A stretch of 64,000 bases of DNA, taken from positions 12,007,001 through 12,071,000 of the forward strand of contig NC_092680.1 in assembly GCF_964355755.1 (NCBI RefSeq). The letters are read 5' to 3'. The notes under the pieces were generated by a model. The model was not told the origin of the DNA. It saw nothing but the letters and a program-made list of their open reading frames with translations, and searched no databases. Source of the DNA: Antedon mediterranea. Lineage: Eukaryota > Echinodermata > Crinoidea > Comatulida > Antedonidae. The stretch's first letter is position 1. Each line of letters begins with the position of its first letter. The position numbers and the translations under genes are program-made. This document shows positions 1-12,420 of this stretch, piece after piece.

Positions 1-427
1 GTTTCTAATGTGATTTTAAGCACTTTGATGTTTTTGTGTAACCAAGTTTTTTCAAAAATCACAAAATTGTCGAAAACGTCTCCAAATGCGATTTGAAGCT
101 TTTCTAAGCACTTTGGTGTTTTTATGTTAACAAGTTTTTTCGAAAATCACAAAATGGTCTAAAACGTTTCCAAATGCGATTTGAAGATATTCTGAGCACT
201 TTGGTGTTTTTATGTTAAAAAGTTTTTTCGAAAATCACAAAATAGTCTAAAACGTCTCAAAATGCGATTTGAAGCTATTCTGTACACTTTGATGTTTTGT
301 GTGAAAAAGTTTTGTCGAAATGCTCAAAATGGTCTAAAACGTTTTTAAAACGATATTAAGCTATTTTGTGCTCTTTGATGTTTTTGTGTAACCAAGTTTC
401 ATCGAAAATCAAAAAATGGTCTAAAAC
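1..427 (+). repeat. 428-bp pentamer HOR, first example (D'-A-F-B-C')
   Basis: Five monomers lie in order. D' is 1-77 (its first base is cut off by the window edge), A is 78-165 (88 bp), F is 166-253 (88 bp), B is 254-340 (87 bp) and C' is 341-427 (87 bp). A has gaagcttttctaagcac and gttaacaag. F has gaagatattctgagcac and gttaaaaag. B has ctgtacac and tgctcaaaatgg. C' begins gtttttaaaacg and ends with the 'catcgaaaatcac' block. At 428 the order continues with A again. Related orders return through 10-30 kb and 36-52 kb. Confidence 0.85.
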
Positions 428-1764
428 GTCTCCAAATGCGATTTGAAGCTTTTCTAAGCACTTTGGTGTTTTTATGTTAACAAGTTTTTTCGAAAATCAC
501 GAAATGGTCTAAAATGTCTCCAAATGCGATTTGAAGATATTCTAAGTACTTTTGTGGTTTTATGTTAACAAGTTTTTTCGAAAATCACAAAATGGTCTAA
601 AACGTCTTCAAATGCGATTTGAAGCTATTCTGTACACTTTGATGTTTTGTGTGAAAAAGTTTTGTCGAAATGCTCAAAATGGTCTAAAACGTTTTTAAAT
701 ACGATATTAAGCTATTTTGTGATCTTTGATGTTTTTGTGTGAAAAGTTTTATCGAAATGCTCAAAATGGTCTAAAACGGTTTCTATTGTGATTTTAAGCA
801 CTTTGATGATTTTGTGTAACCAAGTTTCATCGAAATGTACAAAATGGTCTAAAACGTCTCCAAATGCGATTTGAAGCTATTCTAAGTACTTTCGTGTTTT
901 TATGTTAACAAGTTTTTTCGAAAATCACAAAATGGTCTAAAACGTCTTCAAATGCGATTTGAAGCTATTCTGTACACTTTGATGTTTTGTGTGAAAAAGT
1001 TTTGTCAAAATGCTCAAAATGGTCTAAAACGTTTTTAAAACGATATTAAGCTATTTTGTGCTCTTTGATGTTTTTGTGTAACGAAGTTTCATCGAAAATC
1101 ACAAAATGGTCTAAAACGTCTCCAAATGCGATTTGAAGCTTTTCTAAGCTCTTTGGTGTTTTTATGTTAACAAGTTTTTTCGAAAATCACAAAATGGTCT
1201 AAAACGTCTCCAAATGCGATTTGAAGCTCTTCTGTACACTTTGATGTTTTGTGTGAAAAAGTTTCGTCGAAATTCTCAAAATGGTCTAAAACGTTTTTAA
1301 ATACGATATTAAGCTGTTTTGTGCACTTTGATGATTTGTGTGAAAATTTTAACGAAATGCTCAAAATGGTCAAAAACGGTTTCTAATGTGATTTTAAGCA
1401 CTTTGATGTTTTTGTGTAACCAAGTTTTTTCGAAAATCACAAAATGGTCTAAAACGTCTCCAAATGCGATTTGAAGCTTTTCTAAGCACTTTGGTGTTTT
1501 TATGTTAACAAGTTTTTTCGAAAATCAAAAAATGGTCTAAAACGTCTCCAAATGCGATTTGAAGCTCTTCTGTACACTTTGATGTTTTGTGTGAAAAAGT
1601 TTTTTCGAAATTCTCAAAATGGTCTAAAACGTTTTTAAATACGATATTAAGCTGTTTTGGGCACTTTGATGATTTGTGTGAAAAGTTTTAACGAAATGCT
1701 CAAAATGGTCAAAAACGGTTTCTAATGTGATTTTAAGCACTTTGATGTTTTTGTGTAACCAAGT

Positions 1765-3819
1765 TTTTTCGAAAATCACAAAATGGTCTAAAACGTCTCC
1801 AAATGCGATTTGAAGCTCTTCTGTACACTTTGATGTTTTGTGTGAAAAAGTTTTGTCGAAATGCTCAAAATGGTCTAAAACGTTTTTAAATACGATATTA
1901 AGCTGTTTTGTGCAGTTTGATGATTTGCGTGAAAAGTTTTAACGAAATGCTCAAAATGGTCTAAAACGGTTTCTAATGCGATTTGAAGCTATTCTGTACA
2001 CTTTGAAGTTTTTTGTGAAAAAGTTTTCTCGAAATGCTCAAAATGGTCTAAAACGTTTTTATATACCATATTAAGCTATTTTGTGCACTTTGATGTTTCT
2101 TGTGAAAAGTTTTATCGAAATGCTCAAAATAGTCTGAAACGGTTTCTATTGTGATTTTAAGCACTTTGATGATTTTGTGTAACCAAGTTTCATCGAAATG
2201 TACAAAATGGTCTAAAACGTCTCCAAATGCGATTTGAAGCTATTCTAAGTACTTTTGTGTTTTTATGTTAAAAGTTTTTTCGAAAATCACGAAATGGTCT
2301 AAAATGTCTCCAAATGCGATTTGAAGATATTCTGAGCACTTTGGTGTTTTTATGTTAAAAAGTTTTGTCGAAATGCTCAAAATGGTCTAAAACGTTTTTA
2401 AATACGATATTAAGCTATTTTGTGATCTTTGATGTTTTTGTGTGAAAAGTTTTATCGAAATGCTCAAAATGGTCTGAAACGGTTTCTAATGCGATTTGAA
2501 GCTATTCTGTACACTTTGAAGTTTTTTGTGAAAAAGTTTTCTCGAAATGCTCAAAATGGTCTAAAACGTTTTTATATACCATATTAAGCTATTTTGTGCA
2601 CTTTGATGTTTTTTGTGAAAAGTTTTATCGAAATGCTCAAATTGGTCTAAAACGGTTTCTATTGTGATTTTAAGCACTTTGATGATTTTGTGTAACCAAG
2701 TTTCATCGAAATGTACAAAATGGTCTAAAACGTCTCCAAATGCGATTTGAAGCTATTCTAAGTACTTTTGTGGTTTTATGTTAACAAGTTTTTTCGAAAA
2801 TCACAAAATGGTCTAAAACGTCTTCAAATGCGATTTGAAGCTATTCTGTACACTTTGATGTTTTGTGTGAAAAAGTTTTGTCGAAATGCTCAAAATGGTC
2901 TAAAACGTTTTTAAATACGATATTAAGCTATTTTGTGATCTTTGATGTTTTTGTGTGAAAAGTTTTATCGAAATGCTCAAAATGGTCTAAAACGGTTTCT
3001 ATTGTGATTTTAAGCACTTTGATGATTTTGTGTAATCAAGTTTCATCGAAATGTACAAAATGGTCTAAAACGTCTCCAAATGCGATTTGAAGCTATTCTA
3101 AGTACTTTTGTGTTTTTATGTTAACAAGTTTTTTCGAAAATCACAAAATGGTCTAAAACGTCTTCAAATGCGATTTGAAGCTATTCTGTACACTTTGATG
3201 TTTTGTGTGAAAAAGTTTTGTCAAAATGCTCAAAATGGTCTAAAACGTTTTTAAAACGATATTAAGCTATTTTGTGCTCTTTGATGTTTTTGTGTAACCA
3301 AGTTTCATCGAAAATCACAACATGGTCTAAAACGTCTCCAAATGCGATTTGAAGCTTTTCTAAGCACTTTGGTGTTTTTATGTTAACAAGTTTTTTCGAA
3401 AATCACAAAATGGTCTAAAACGTCTCCAAATGCGATTTGAAGCTCTTCTGTACACTTTGATGTTTTGTGTGAAAAAGTTTTGTCGAAATTCTCAAAATGG
3501 TCTAAAACGTTTTTAAATACGATATTAAGCTGTTTCGGGCACTTTGATGATTTGTGTGAAAAGTTTTAACGAAATGCTCAAAATGGTCAAAAACGGTTTC
3601 TAATGTGATTTTAAGCACTTTGATGTTTTTGTGTAACCAAGTTTTTTCGAAAATCACAAAATGGTCTAAAACGTCTCCAAATACGATTTGAAGCTTTTCT
3701 AAGCACTTTGGTGTTTTTATGTTAACAAGTTTTTTCGAAAATCACAAAATGGTCTAAAACGTCTCCAAATGCGATTTGAAGATATTCTGAGCACTTTGGT
3801 GTTTTTATGTTAAAAAGTT
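1765..3819 (+). repeat. Super-unit copy 1 (partner 4848-6903, offset 3083-3084)
   Basis: This block of about 2.05 kb reappears 3083 bp downstream, the offset becoming 3084 after a small indel. The rare word gcagtttgat sits at 1912 here and at 4995 in the partner. The D monomers starting ggtttctattg at 2141 and 2654 match 5224 and 5738. The blocks part company near 3819/6903, where one has a gtcgaaatgc block and the other ttcgaaaatc. Inside, spacing between D monomers is 513 bp (2141 to 2654) and then 340 bp (2654 to 2994), showing hexamer followed by tetramer. Confidence 0.75.
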
Positions 3820-4674
3820 TTGTCGAAATGCTCAAAATGGTCTAAAACGTTTTTAAATACGATATTAAGCTATTTTGTGATCTTTGATGTTTTTGTGTGA
3901 AAAGTTTTATCGAAATGCTCAAAATGGTCTGAAACGGTTTCTAATGCGATTTGAAGCTATTCTGTACACTTTGAAGTTTTTTGTGAAAAAGTTTTATCGA
4001 AATGCTCAAAATGGTCTAAAACGGTTTCTATTGTGATTTTAAGCACTTTGATGATTTTGTGTAACCAAGTTTCATCGAAATGTACAAAATTGTCTAAAAC
4101 GTCTCCAAATGCGATTTGAAGCTATTCTAAGTACTTTTGTGTTTTTATGTTAACAAGTTTTTTCGAAAATCACAAAATGGTCTAAAACGTCTTCAAATGC
4201 GATTTGAAGCTATTCTGTACACTTTGATGTTTTGTGTGAAAAAGTTTTGTCAAAATGCTCAAAATGGTCTAAAACGTTTTTAAAACGATATTAAGTTATT
4301 TTGTGCTCTTTGATGTTTTTGTGTAACCAAGTTTCATCGAAAATCACAAAATGGTCTAAAACGTCTCCAAATGCGATTTGAAGCTTTTCTAAGCACTTTG
4401 GTGTTTTTATGTTAACAAGTTTTTTCGAAAATCACAAAATGGTCTAAAACGTCTCCAAATGCGATTTGAAGCTCTTCTGTACACTTTGATGTTTTGTGTG
4501 AAAAAGTTTTGTCGAAATTCTCAAAATGGTCTAAAACGTTTTTAAATACGATATTAAGCTGTTTTGTGCACTTTGATGATTTGTGTGAAAAGTTTTAACG
4601 AAATGCTCAAAATGGTCAAAAACGGTTTCTAATGTGATTTTAAGCACTTTGATGTTTTTGTGTAACCAAGTTTT

Positions 4675-6903
4675 TTCGAAAATCACAAAATGGTCTAAAA
4701 CGTCTCCAAATGCGATTTGAAGCTTTTCTAAGCACTTTGGTGTTTTTATGTTAACAAGTTTTTTCGAAAATCACGAAATGGTCTAAAATGTCTCCAAATG
4801 CGATTTGAAGATATTCTGAGCACTTTGGTGTTTTTATGTTAAAACGTTTTTTCGAAAATCACAAAATGGTCTAAAACGTCTCCAAATGCGATTTGAAGCT
4901 CTTCTGTACACTTTGATGTTTTGTGTGAAAAAGTTTTGTCGAAATGCTCAAAATGGTCTAAAACTTTTTTAAATACGATATTAAGCTGTTTTGTGCAGTT
5001 TGATGATTTGTGTGAAAAGTTTTAACGAAATGCTCAAAATGGTCTAAAACGGTTTCTAATGCGATTTGAAGCTATTCTGTACACTTTGAAGTTTTTTGTG
5101 AAAAAGTTTTCTCGAAATGCTCAAAATGGTCTAAAACGTTTTTATATACCATATTAAGCTATTTTGTGAACTTTGATGTTTTTTGTGAAAAGTTTTATCG
5201 AAATGCTCAAAATGGTCTAAAACGGTTTCTATTGTGATTTTAAGCACTTTGATGATTTTGTGTAACCAAGTTTCATCGAAATGTACAAAATGGTCTAAAA
5301 CGTCTCCAAATGCGATTTGAAGCTATTCTAAGTACTTTTGTGTTTTTATGTTAACAAGTTTTTTCGAAAATCACGAAATGGTCTAAAATGTCTCCAAATG
5401 CGATTTGAAGATATTCTGAGCACTTTGGTGTTTTTATGTTAAAAAGTTTTGTCGAAATGCTCAAAATGGTCTAAAACGTTTTTAAATACGATATTAAGCT
5501 ATTTTGTGATCTTTGATGTTTTTGTGTGAAAAGTTTTATCGAAATGCTCAAAATGGTCTGAAACGGTTTCTAATGCGATTTGAAGCTATTCTGTTCACTT
5601 TGAAGTTTTTTGTGAAAAAGTTTTCTCGAAATGCTCAAAATGGTCTAAAACGTTTTTATATACCATATTAAGCTATTTTGTGCACTTTGATGTTTTTTGT
5701 GAAAAGTTTTATCGAAATGCTCAAAATGGTCTAAAACGGTTTCTATTGTGATTTTAAGCACTTTGATGATTTTGTGTAACCAAGTTTCATCGAAATGTAC
5801 AAAATGGTCTAAAACGTCTCCAAATGCGAATTGAAGCTATTCTAAGTACTTTTGTGGTTTTATGTTAACAAGTTTTTTCGAAAATCACAAAATGGTCTAA
5901 AACGTCTTCAAATGCGATTTGAAGCTATTCTGTACACTTTGATGTTTTGTGTGAAAAAGTTTTGTCGAAATGCTCAAAATGGTCTAAAACGTTTTTAAAT
6001 ACGATATTAAGCTATTTTGTGATCTTTGATGTTTTTGTGTGAAAAGTTTTATCGAAATGCTCAAAATGGTCTAAAACGGTTTCTATTGTGATTTTAAGCA
6101 CTTTGATGATTTTGTGTAACCAAGTTTCATCGAAATGTACAAAATGGTCTAAAACGTCTCCAAATGCGATTTGAAGCTATTCTAAGTACTTTTGTGTTTT
6201 TATGTTAACAAGTTTTTTCGAAAATCACAAAATGGTCTAAAACGTCTTCAAATGCGATTTGAAGCTATTCTGTACACTTTGATGTTTTGTGTGAAAAAGT
6301 TTTGTCAAAATGCTCAAAATGGTCTAAAACGTTTTTAAAACGATATTAAGCTATTTTGTGCTCTTTGATGTTTTTGTGTAACCAAGTTTCATCGAAAATC
6401 ACAAAATGGTCTAAAACATCTCCAAATGCGATTTGAAGCTTTTCTAAGCACTTTGGTGTTTTTATGTTAACAAGTTTTTTCGAAAATCACAAAATGGTCT
6501 AAAACGTCTCCAAATGCGATTTGAAGCTCTTCTGTACACTTTGATGTTTTGTGTGAAAAAGTTTTGTCGAAATTCTCAAAATGGTCTAAAACGTTTTTAA
6601 ATACGATATTAAGCTGTTTTGTGCACTTTGATGATTTGTGTGAAAAGTTTTAACGAAATGCTCAAAATGGTCAAAAACGGTTTCTAATGTGATTTTAAGC
6701 ACTTTGATGTTTTTGTGTAACCAAGTTTTTTCGAAAATCACAAAATGGTCTAAAACGTCTCCAAATGCGATTTGAAGCTTTTCTAAGCACTTTGGTGTTT
6801 TTATGTTAACAAGTTTTTTCGAAAATCACAAAATGGTCTAAAACGTCTCCAAATGCGATTTGAAGATATTCTGAGCCCTTTGGTGTTTTTATGTTAAAAA
6901 GTT
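4675..6903 (+). repeat. Super-unit copy 2 (partners 1765-3819 and 8041-9700)
   Basis: The 5' part matches copy 3 at an offset of 3366 bp (gcagtttgat at 4995 and 8361), checked at about ten points between 4741 and 6301. From 4848 on it also matches copy 1. One difference from copy 3 is gtggttttatg near 5853 where copy 3 has gtgtttttatg. Its 3' half belongs to the 52-kb-distant duplicate described at 5440-7372. Confidence 0.75.
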
Positions 6904-7372
6904 TTTTCGAAAATCACAAAATAGTCTAAAACGTCTCCAAATGCGATTTGAAGCTATTCTGTACACTTTGATGTTTTGTGTGAAAAAGTTTTGTCGAAAT
7001 GCTCAAAATGGTCTAAAACGTTTTTAAAACGATATTAAGCTATTTTGTGCTCTTTGATTTTTTTGTGTAACCAAGTTTCATCGAAAATCACAAAATGGTC
7101 TAAAACGTCTCCAAATGCGATTTGAAGCTTTTATAAGCACTTTGGTGTTTTTATGTTAACAAGTTTTTTCGAAAATCACGAAATGGTCTAAAAGGTCTCC
7201 AAATGCGATTTGAAGATATTCTGAGCACTTTGATGTTTTTGTGTGAAAAGTTTTATCGAATTGCTCAAAATGGTCTAAAACGGTTTCTAATGCGATTTGA
7301 AGCTATTCTGTACACTTTGAAGTTTTTTGTGAAAAAGTTTTCTCGAAATGCTCAAAATGGTCTAAAACGTTT
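5440..7372 (+). repeat. Block duplicated 52,324 bp away (partner 57764-59696)
   Basis: About 1.93 kb matches 57764-59696 at a constant offset of 52,324 bp. Three uncommon variants anchor it: tacttttgtgg at 5847/58171, ctgagccctt at 6871/59195 and ttataagcac at 7131/59455. The match starts after a gttaaaaag / gtgaaaaag difference and ends where one copy continues gtttttatatacc and the other gtttttaaatacg. The constant offset means no net length change accumulated across the block. Confidence 0.8.
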
Positions 7373-7689
7373 TTATATACCATATTAAGCTATTTTGTGC
7401 ACTTTTATGTTTTGTGTGAAAAAGATTTGTCGAAATGCTCAAAATGGTCTAAAACGTTTTTAAATACGATATTAAGCTATTTTGTGCTCTTTGATGTTTT
7501 TGTGTAACCAAGTTTCATCGAAAATCACAAAATGGTCTAAAACGCCTTCAAATGCGATTTGAAGCTATTCTGTACACTTTGATGTTTTGTGTGAAAAAGT
7601 TTTGTCGAAATGCTCAAAATGGTCTAAAACGTTTTTAAAACGATATTAAGCTATTTCGTGGTCTTTGATGTTTTTGTGTAACCAAGTTT

Positions 7690-9935
7690 CATCGAAAATC
7701 ACAAAATGGTCTAAAACGTCTCCAAATGCGATTTGAAGCTTTTCTAAGCACTTTGGTGTTTTTATGTTAACAAGTTTTTTCGAAAATCACAAAATGGTCT
7801 AAAACGTCTCCAAATGCGATTTGAAGATATTCTGAGCACTTTGGTGTTTTTATGTTAAAAAGTTTTTTCGAAAATCACAAAATAGTCTAAAACGTCTCCA
7901 AATGCGATTTGAAGCTATTCTGTACACTTTGATGTTTTGTGTGAAAAAGTTTTGTCGAAATGCTCAAAATGGTCTAAAACGTTTTTAAAACGATATTAAG
8001 CTATTTTGTGCTCTTTGATGTTTTTGTGTAACCAAGTTTCATCGAAAATCACAAAATGGTCTAAAACGTCTCCAAATGCGATTTGAAGCTTTTCTAAGCA
8101 CTTTGGTGTTTTTATGTTAACAAGTTTTTTCGAAAATCACGAAATGGTCTAAAATGTCTCCAAATGCGATTTGAAGATATTCTGAGCACTTTGGTGTTTT
8201 TATGTTAAAACGTTTTTTCGAAAATCACAAAATGGTCTAAAACGTCTCCAAATGCGATTTGAAGCTCTTCTGTACACTTTGATGTTTTGTGTGAAAAAGT
8301 TTTGTCGAAATGCTCAAAATGGTCTAAAACGTTTTTAAATACGATATTAAGCTGTTTTGTGCAGTTTGATGATTTGTCTGAAAAGTTTTAACGAAATGCT
8401 CAAAATGGTCTAAAACGGTTTCTAATGCGATTTGAAGCTATTCTGTACACTTTGAAGTTTTTTGTGAAAAAGTTTTCTCGAAATGCTCAAAATGGTCTAA
8501 AACGTTTTTATATACCATATTAAGCTATTTTGTGCACTTTGATGTTTTTTGTGAAAAGTTTTATCGAAATACTCAAAATGGTCTGAAACGGTTTCTATTG
8601 TGATTTTAAGCACTTTGATGATTTTGTGTAACCAAGTTTCATCGAAATGTACAAAATGGTCTAAAACGTCTCCAAATGCGATTTGAAGCTATTCTAAGTA
8701 CTTTTGTGTTTTTATGTTAACAAGTTTTTTCGAAAATCACGAAATGGTCTAAAATGTCTCCAAATGCGATTTGAAGATATTCTGAGCACTTTGGTGTTTT
8801 TATGTTAAAAAGTTTTGTCGAAATGTTCAAAATGGTCTAAAACGTTTTTAAATACGATATTAAGCTATTTTGTGATCTTTGATGTTTTTGTGTGAAAAGT
8901 TTTATCGAAATGCTCAAAATGGTCTGAAACGGTTTCTAATGCGATTTGAAGCTATTCTGTACACTTTGAAGTTTTTTGTGAAAAAGTTTTCTCGAAATGC
9001 TCAAAATGGTCTAAAACGTTTTTATATACCATATTAAGCTATTTTGTGCACTTTGATGTTTTTTGTGAAAAGTTTTATCGAAATGCTCAAAATGGTCTAA
9101 AACGGTTTCTATTGTGATTTTAAGCACTTTGATGATTTTGTGTAACCAAGTTTCATCGAAATGTACAAAATGGTCTAAAACGTCTCCAAATGCGATTTGA
9201 AGCTATTCTAAGTACTTTTGTGTTTTTATGTTAACAAGTTTTTTCGAAAATCACAAAATGGTCTAAAACGTCTTCAAATGCGATTTGAAGCTATTCTGTA
9301 CACTTTGATGTTTTGTGTGAAAAAGTTTTGTCGAGATGCTCAAAATGGTCTAAAACGTTTTTAAATACGATATTAAGCTATTTTGTGATCTTTGATGTTT
9401 TTGTGTGAAAAGTTTTATCGAAATGCTCAAAATGGTCTAAAACGGTTTCTATTGTGATTTTAAGCACTTTGATGATTTTGTGTAACCAAGTTTCATCGAA
9501 ATGTACAAAATGGTCTAAAACGTCTCCAAATGCGATTTGAAGCTATTCTAAGTACTTTTGTGTTTTTATGTTAACAAGTTTTTTTGAAAATCACAAAATG
9601 GTCTAAAACGTCTTCAAATGCGATTTGAAGCTATTCTGTACACTTTGATGTTTTGTGTGAAAAAGTTTTGTCGAAATGCTCAAAATGGTCTAAAACGTTT
9701 TTAAATACGATATTAAGCTATTTTGTGCTCTTTGATGTTTTTGTGTAACCAAGTTTCATCGAAAATCACAAAATGGTCTAAAACGTCTTCAAATGCGATT
9801 TGAAGCTATTCTGTACACTTTGATGTTTTGTGTGAAAAAGTTTTGTCAAAATGCTCAAAATGGTCTAAAACGTTTTTAAAACGATATTAAGCTATTTTGT
9901 GCTCTTTGATGTTTTTGTGTAACCAAGTTTCATCG
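7690..9935 (+). repeat. Super-unit copy 3 (partner 12268-14513, offset 4578)
   Basis: About 2.25 kb recurs 4578 bp downstream. The uncommon variant aaatgttcaa is at 8821 and 13399, and gcagtttgat at 8361 and 12939. Points at 7921, 9721 and 9781 also agree. The match starts where 7690 reads catcg and 12268 reads ttttcg. It ends where 9935 continues aaaatcacaaaatgg but 14513 continues gaaatacacaaaatgg. Confidence 0.78.
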
Positions 9936-11185
9936 AAAATCACAAAATGGTCTAAAACGTCTCCAAATGCGATTTGAAGCTTTTCTAAGCACTTTGGTGT
10001 TTTTATGTTAACAAGTTTTTTCGAAAATCACGAAATGGTCTAAAATGTCTCCAAATGCGATTTGAAGATATTCTGAGCACTTTGATGTTTTTGTGTGAAA
10101 AGTTTTATCGAAATGCTCAAAATGGTCTAAAACGGTTTCTAATGCGATTTGAAGCTATTCTGTACACTTTGAAGTTTTTTGTGAAAAAATTTTCTCGAAA
10201 TGCTCAAAATGGTCTAAAACGTTTTTAAATACAATATTAAGCTATTTTGTGATCTTTGATGTTTTTGTGTGAAAAGTTTTATCAAAATGCTCAAAATGGT
10301 CTGAAACGGTTTCTAATGCGATTTGAAGCTATTCTGTACACTTTGAAGTTTTGTGTGAAAAAGTTTTCTCGAAATGCTCAAAATGGTCTAAAACGTTTTT
10401 ATATACCATATTAAGCTATTCTGTACACTTTGATGTTTTGTGTGAAAAAGTTTTGTCAAAATGCTCAAAATGGTCTAAAACGTTTTTAAAATGATATTAA
10501 GCTATTTTGTGCTCTTTGATGATTTTGTGTAACCAAGTTTCATCGAAATGTACAAAATGGTCTAAAACGTCTCCAAATGCGATTTGAAGCTTTTCTAAGC
10601 ACTTTGGTGTTTTTATGTTAACAAGTTTTTTCGAAAATCACGAAATGGTCTAAAATGTCTCCAAATGCGATTTGAAGATATTCTGAGCACTTTGATGTTT
10701 TTGTGTGAAAAGTTTTATCGAAATGCTCAAAATGGTCTAAAGCGGTTTCTAATGCGATTTGAAGCTATTCTGTACACTTTGAAGTTTTTTGTGAAAAAGT
10801 TTTCTCGAAATGCTCAAAATGGTCTAAAACGTTTTTATATACCATATTAAGCTATTTTGTGCACTTTTATGTTTTGTGTGAAAAAGTTTTGTCGAAATTC
10901 TCAAAATGGTCTAAAACGTTTTTAAATACGATATTAAGCTGTTTTGTGCACTTTGATGATTTGTGTGAAAAGTTTTAACGAAATGCTCAAAATGGTCAAA
11001 AACGGTTTCTAATGTTATTTTAAGCACTTTGATGTTTTTGTGTAACCAAGTTTTTTTCAAAAATCACAAAATGGTCTAAAACGTCTCCAAATGCGATTTG
11101 AAGCTTTTCTAAGCACTTTTGTGTTTTTATGTTAACAAGTTTTTTCGAAAATCACAAAATGGTCTAAAACGTCTCCAAATGCGAT
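9730..11185 (+). repeat. Block duplicated at offset 5529 (partner 15259-16714)
   Basis: About 1.46 kb is shared with 15259-16714. The anchor is the rare acaatattaa (normally acgatattaa) at 10231 and 15760. An extra T in the T-run near 11050 shifts the offset to 5528 in the last part. The block holds a hybrid stretch in which a monomer beginning gtttttatatacc continues as a ctgtacac-type monomer near 10411-10500, repeated in the partner. Confidence 0.75.
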
Positions 11186-11494
11186 TTGAAGCTATTCTGT
11201 ACACTTTGATGTTTTGTGTGAAAAAGTTTTGTCGAAATGCTCAAAATGGTCTAAAACGTTTTTAAAACGATATTAAGCTATTTTGTGCTCTTTGATGTTT
11301 TTGTGTAACCAAGTTTCATCGAAAATCACAAAATGGTCTAAAACGTCTCCAAATGCGATTTGAAGCTTTTCTAAGCACTTTGGTGTTTTTATGTTAACAA
11401 GTTTTTTCGAAAATCACGAAATGGTCTAAAATGTCTCCAAATGCGATTTGAAGATATTCTGAGCACTTTGGTGTTTTTATGTTAAAAAGTTTTT

Positions 11495-12420
11495 TCGAAA
11501 ATCACAAAATGGTCTAAAACGTCTCCAAATGCGATTTGAAGCTATTCTGTACACTTTGATGTTTTGTGTGAAAAAGTTTTGTCGAAATGCTCAAAATGGT
11601 CTAAAACGTTTTTAAAACGATATTAAGCTATTTTGTGCTCTTTGATGTTTTTGTGTAACCAAGTTTCATCGAAATACACAAAATGGTCTAATACGTCTCC
11701 AAATGCGATTTGAAGCTTTTCCAAGCACTTTGCTGTTTTTATGTTAACAAGTTTTTTCGAAAATCACAAAATGGTCTAAAACGTCTTCAAATGCGATTTG
11801 AAGCTATTCTGTACACTTTGATGTTTTGTGTGAAAAAGTTTTGTCGAAATGCTCAAAATGGTCTAAAACGTTTTTAAAACGATATTAAGCTATTTTGTGC
11901 TCTTTGATGTTTTTGTGTAACCAAGTTTCATCAAAAATCACAAAATGGTCTAAAACGTCTCCAAATGCGATTTGAAGCTTTTCTAAGCACTTTGGTGTTT
12001 TTATGTTAACAAGTTTTTTCGAAAATCACAAAATGGTCTAAAACGTCTCCAAATGCGATTTGAAGCTCTTCTGTACACTTTGATGTTTTGTGTGAAAAAG
12101 TTTTGTCGAAATTCTCAAAATGGTCTAAAACGTTTTTAAATACGATATTAAGCTGTTTTGGGCACTTTGATGATTTGTGTGAAAAGTTTTAACGAAATGC
12201 TCAAAATGGTCAAAAACGGTTTCTAATGTGATTTTAAGCACTTTGATGTTTTTGTGTAACCAAGTTTTTTCGAAAATCACAAAATGGTCTAAAACGTCTC
12301 CAAATGCGATTTGAAGCTTTTCTAAGCACTTTGGTGTTTTTATGTTAACAAGTTTTTTCGAAAATCACAAAATGGTCTAAAACGTCTCCAAATGCGATTT
12401 GAAGATATTCTGAGCACTTT
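11495..12420 (+). repeat. Block duplicated at offset 2842 (partner 14337-15262)
   Basis: About 0.93 kb matches 14337-15262. The anchor is the private combination gaaatacacaaaatggtc followed by taatacgtctcc at 11671 and 14513, then ttttccaagcactttgctg. Identity is high, with scattered substitutions such as ccaaatgcg against ccaaatacg. In the downstream mosaic this block precedes the copy of 9730-11185, whereas here it follows it. Confidence 0.72.
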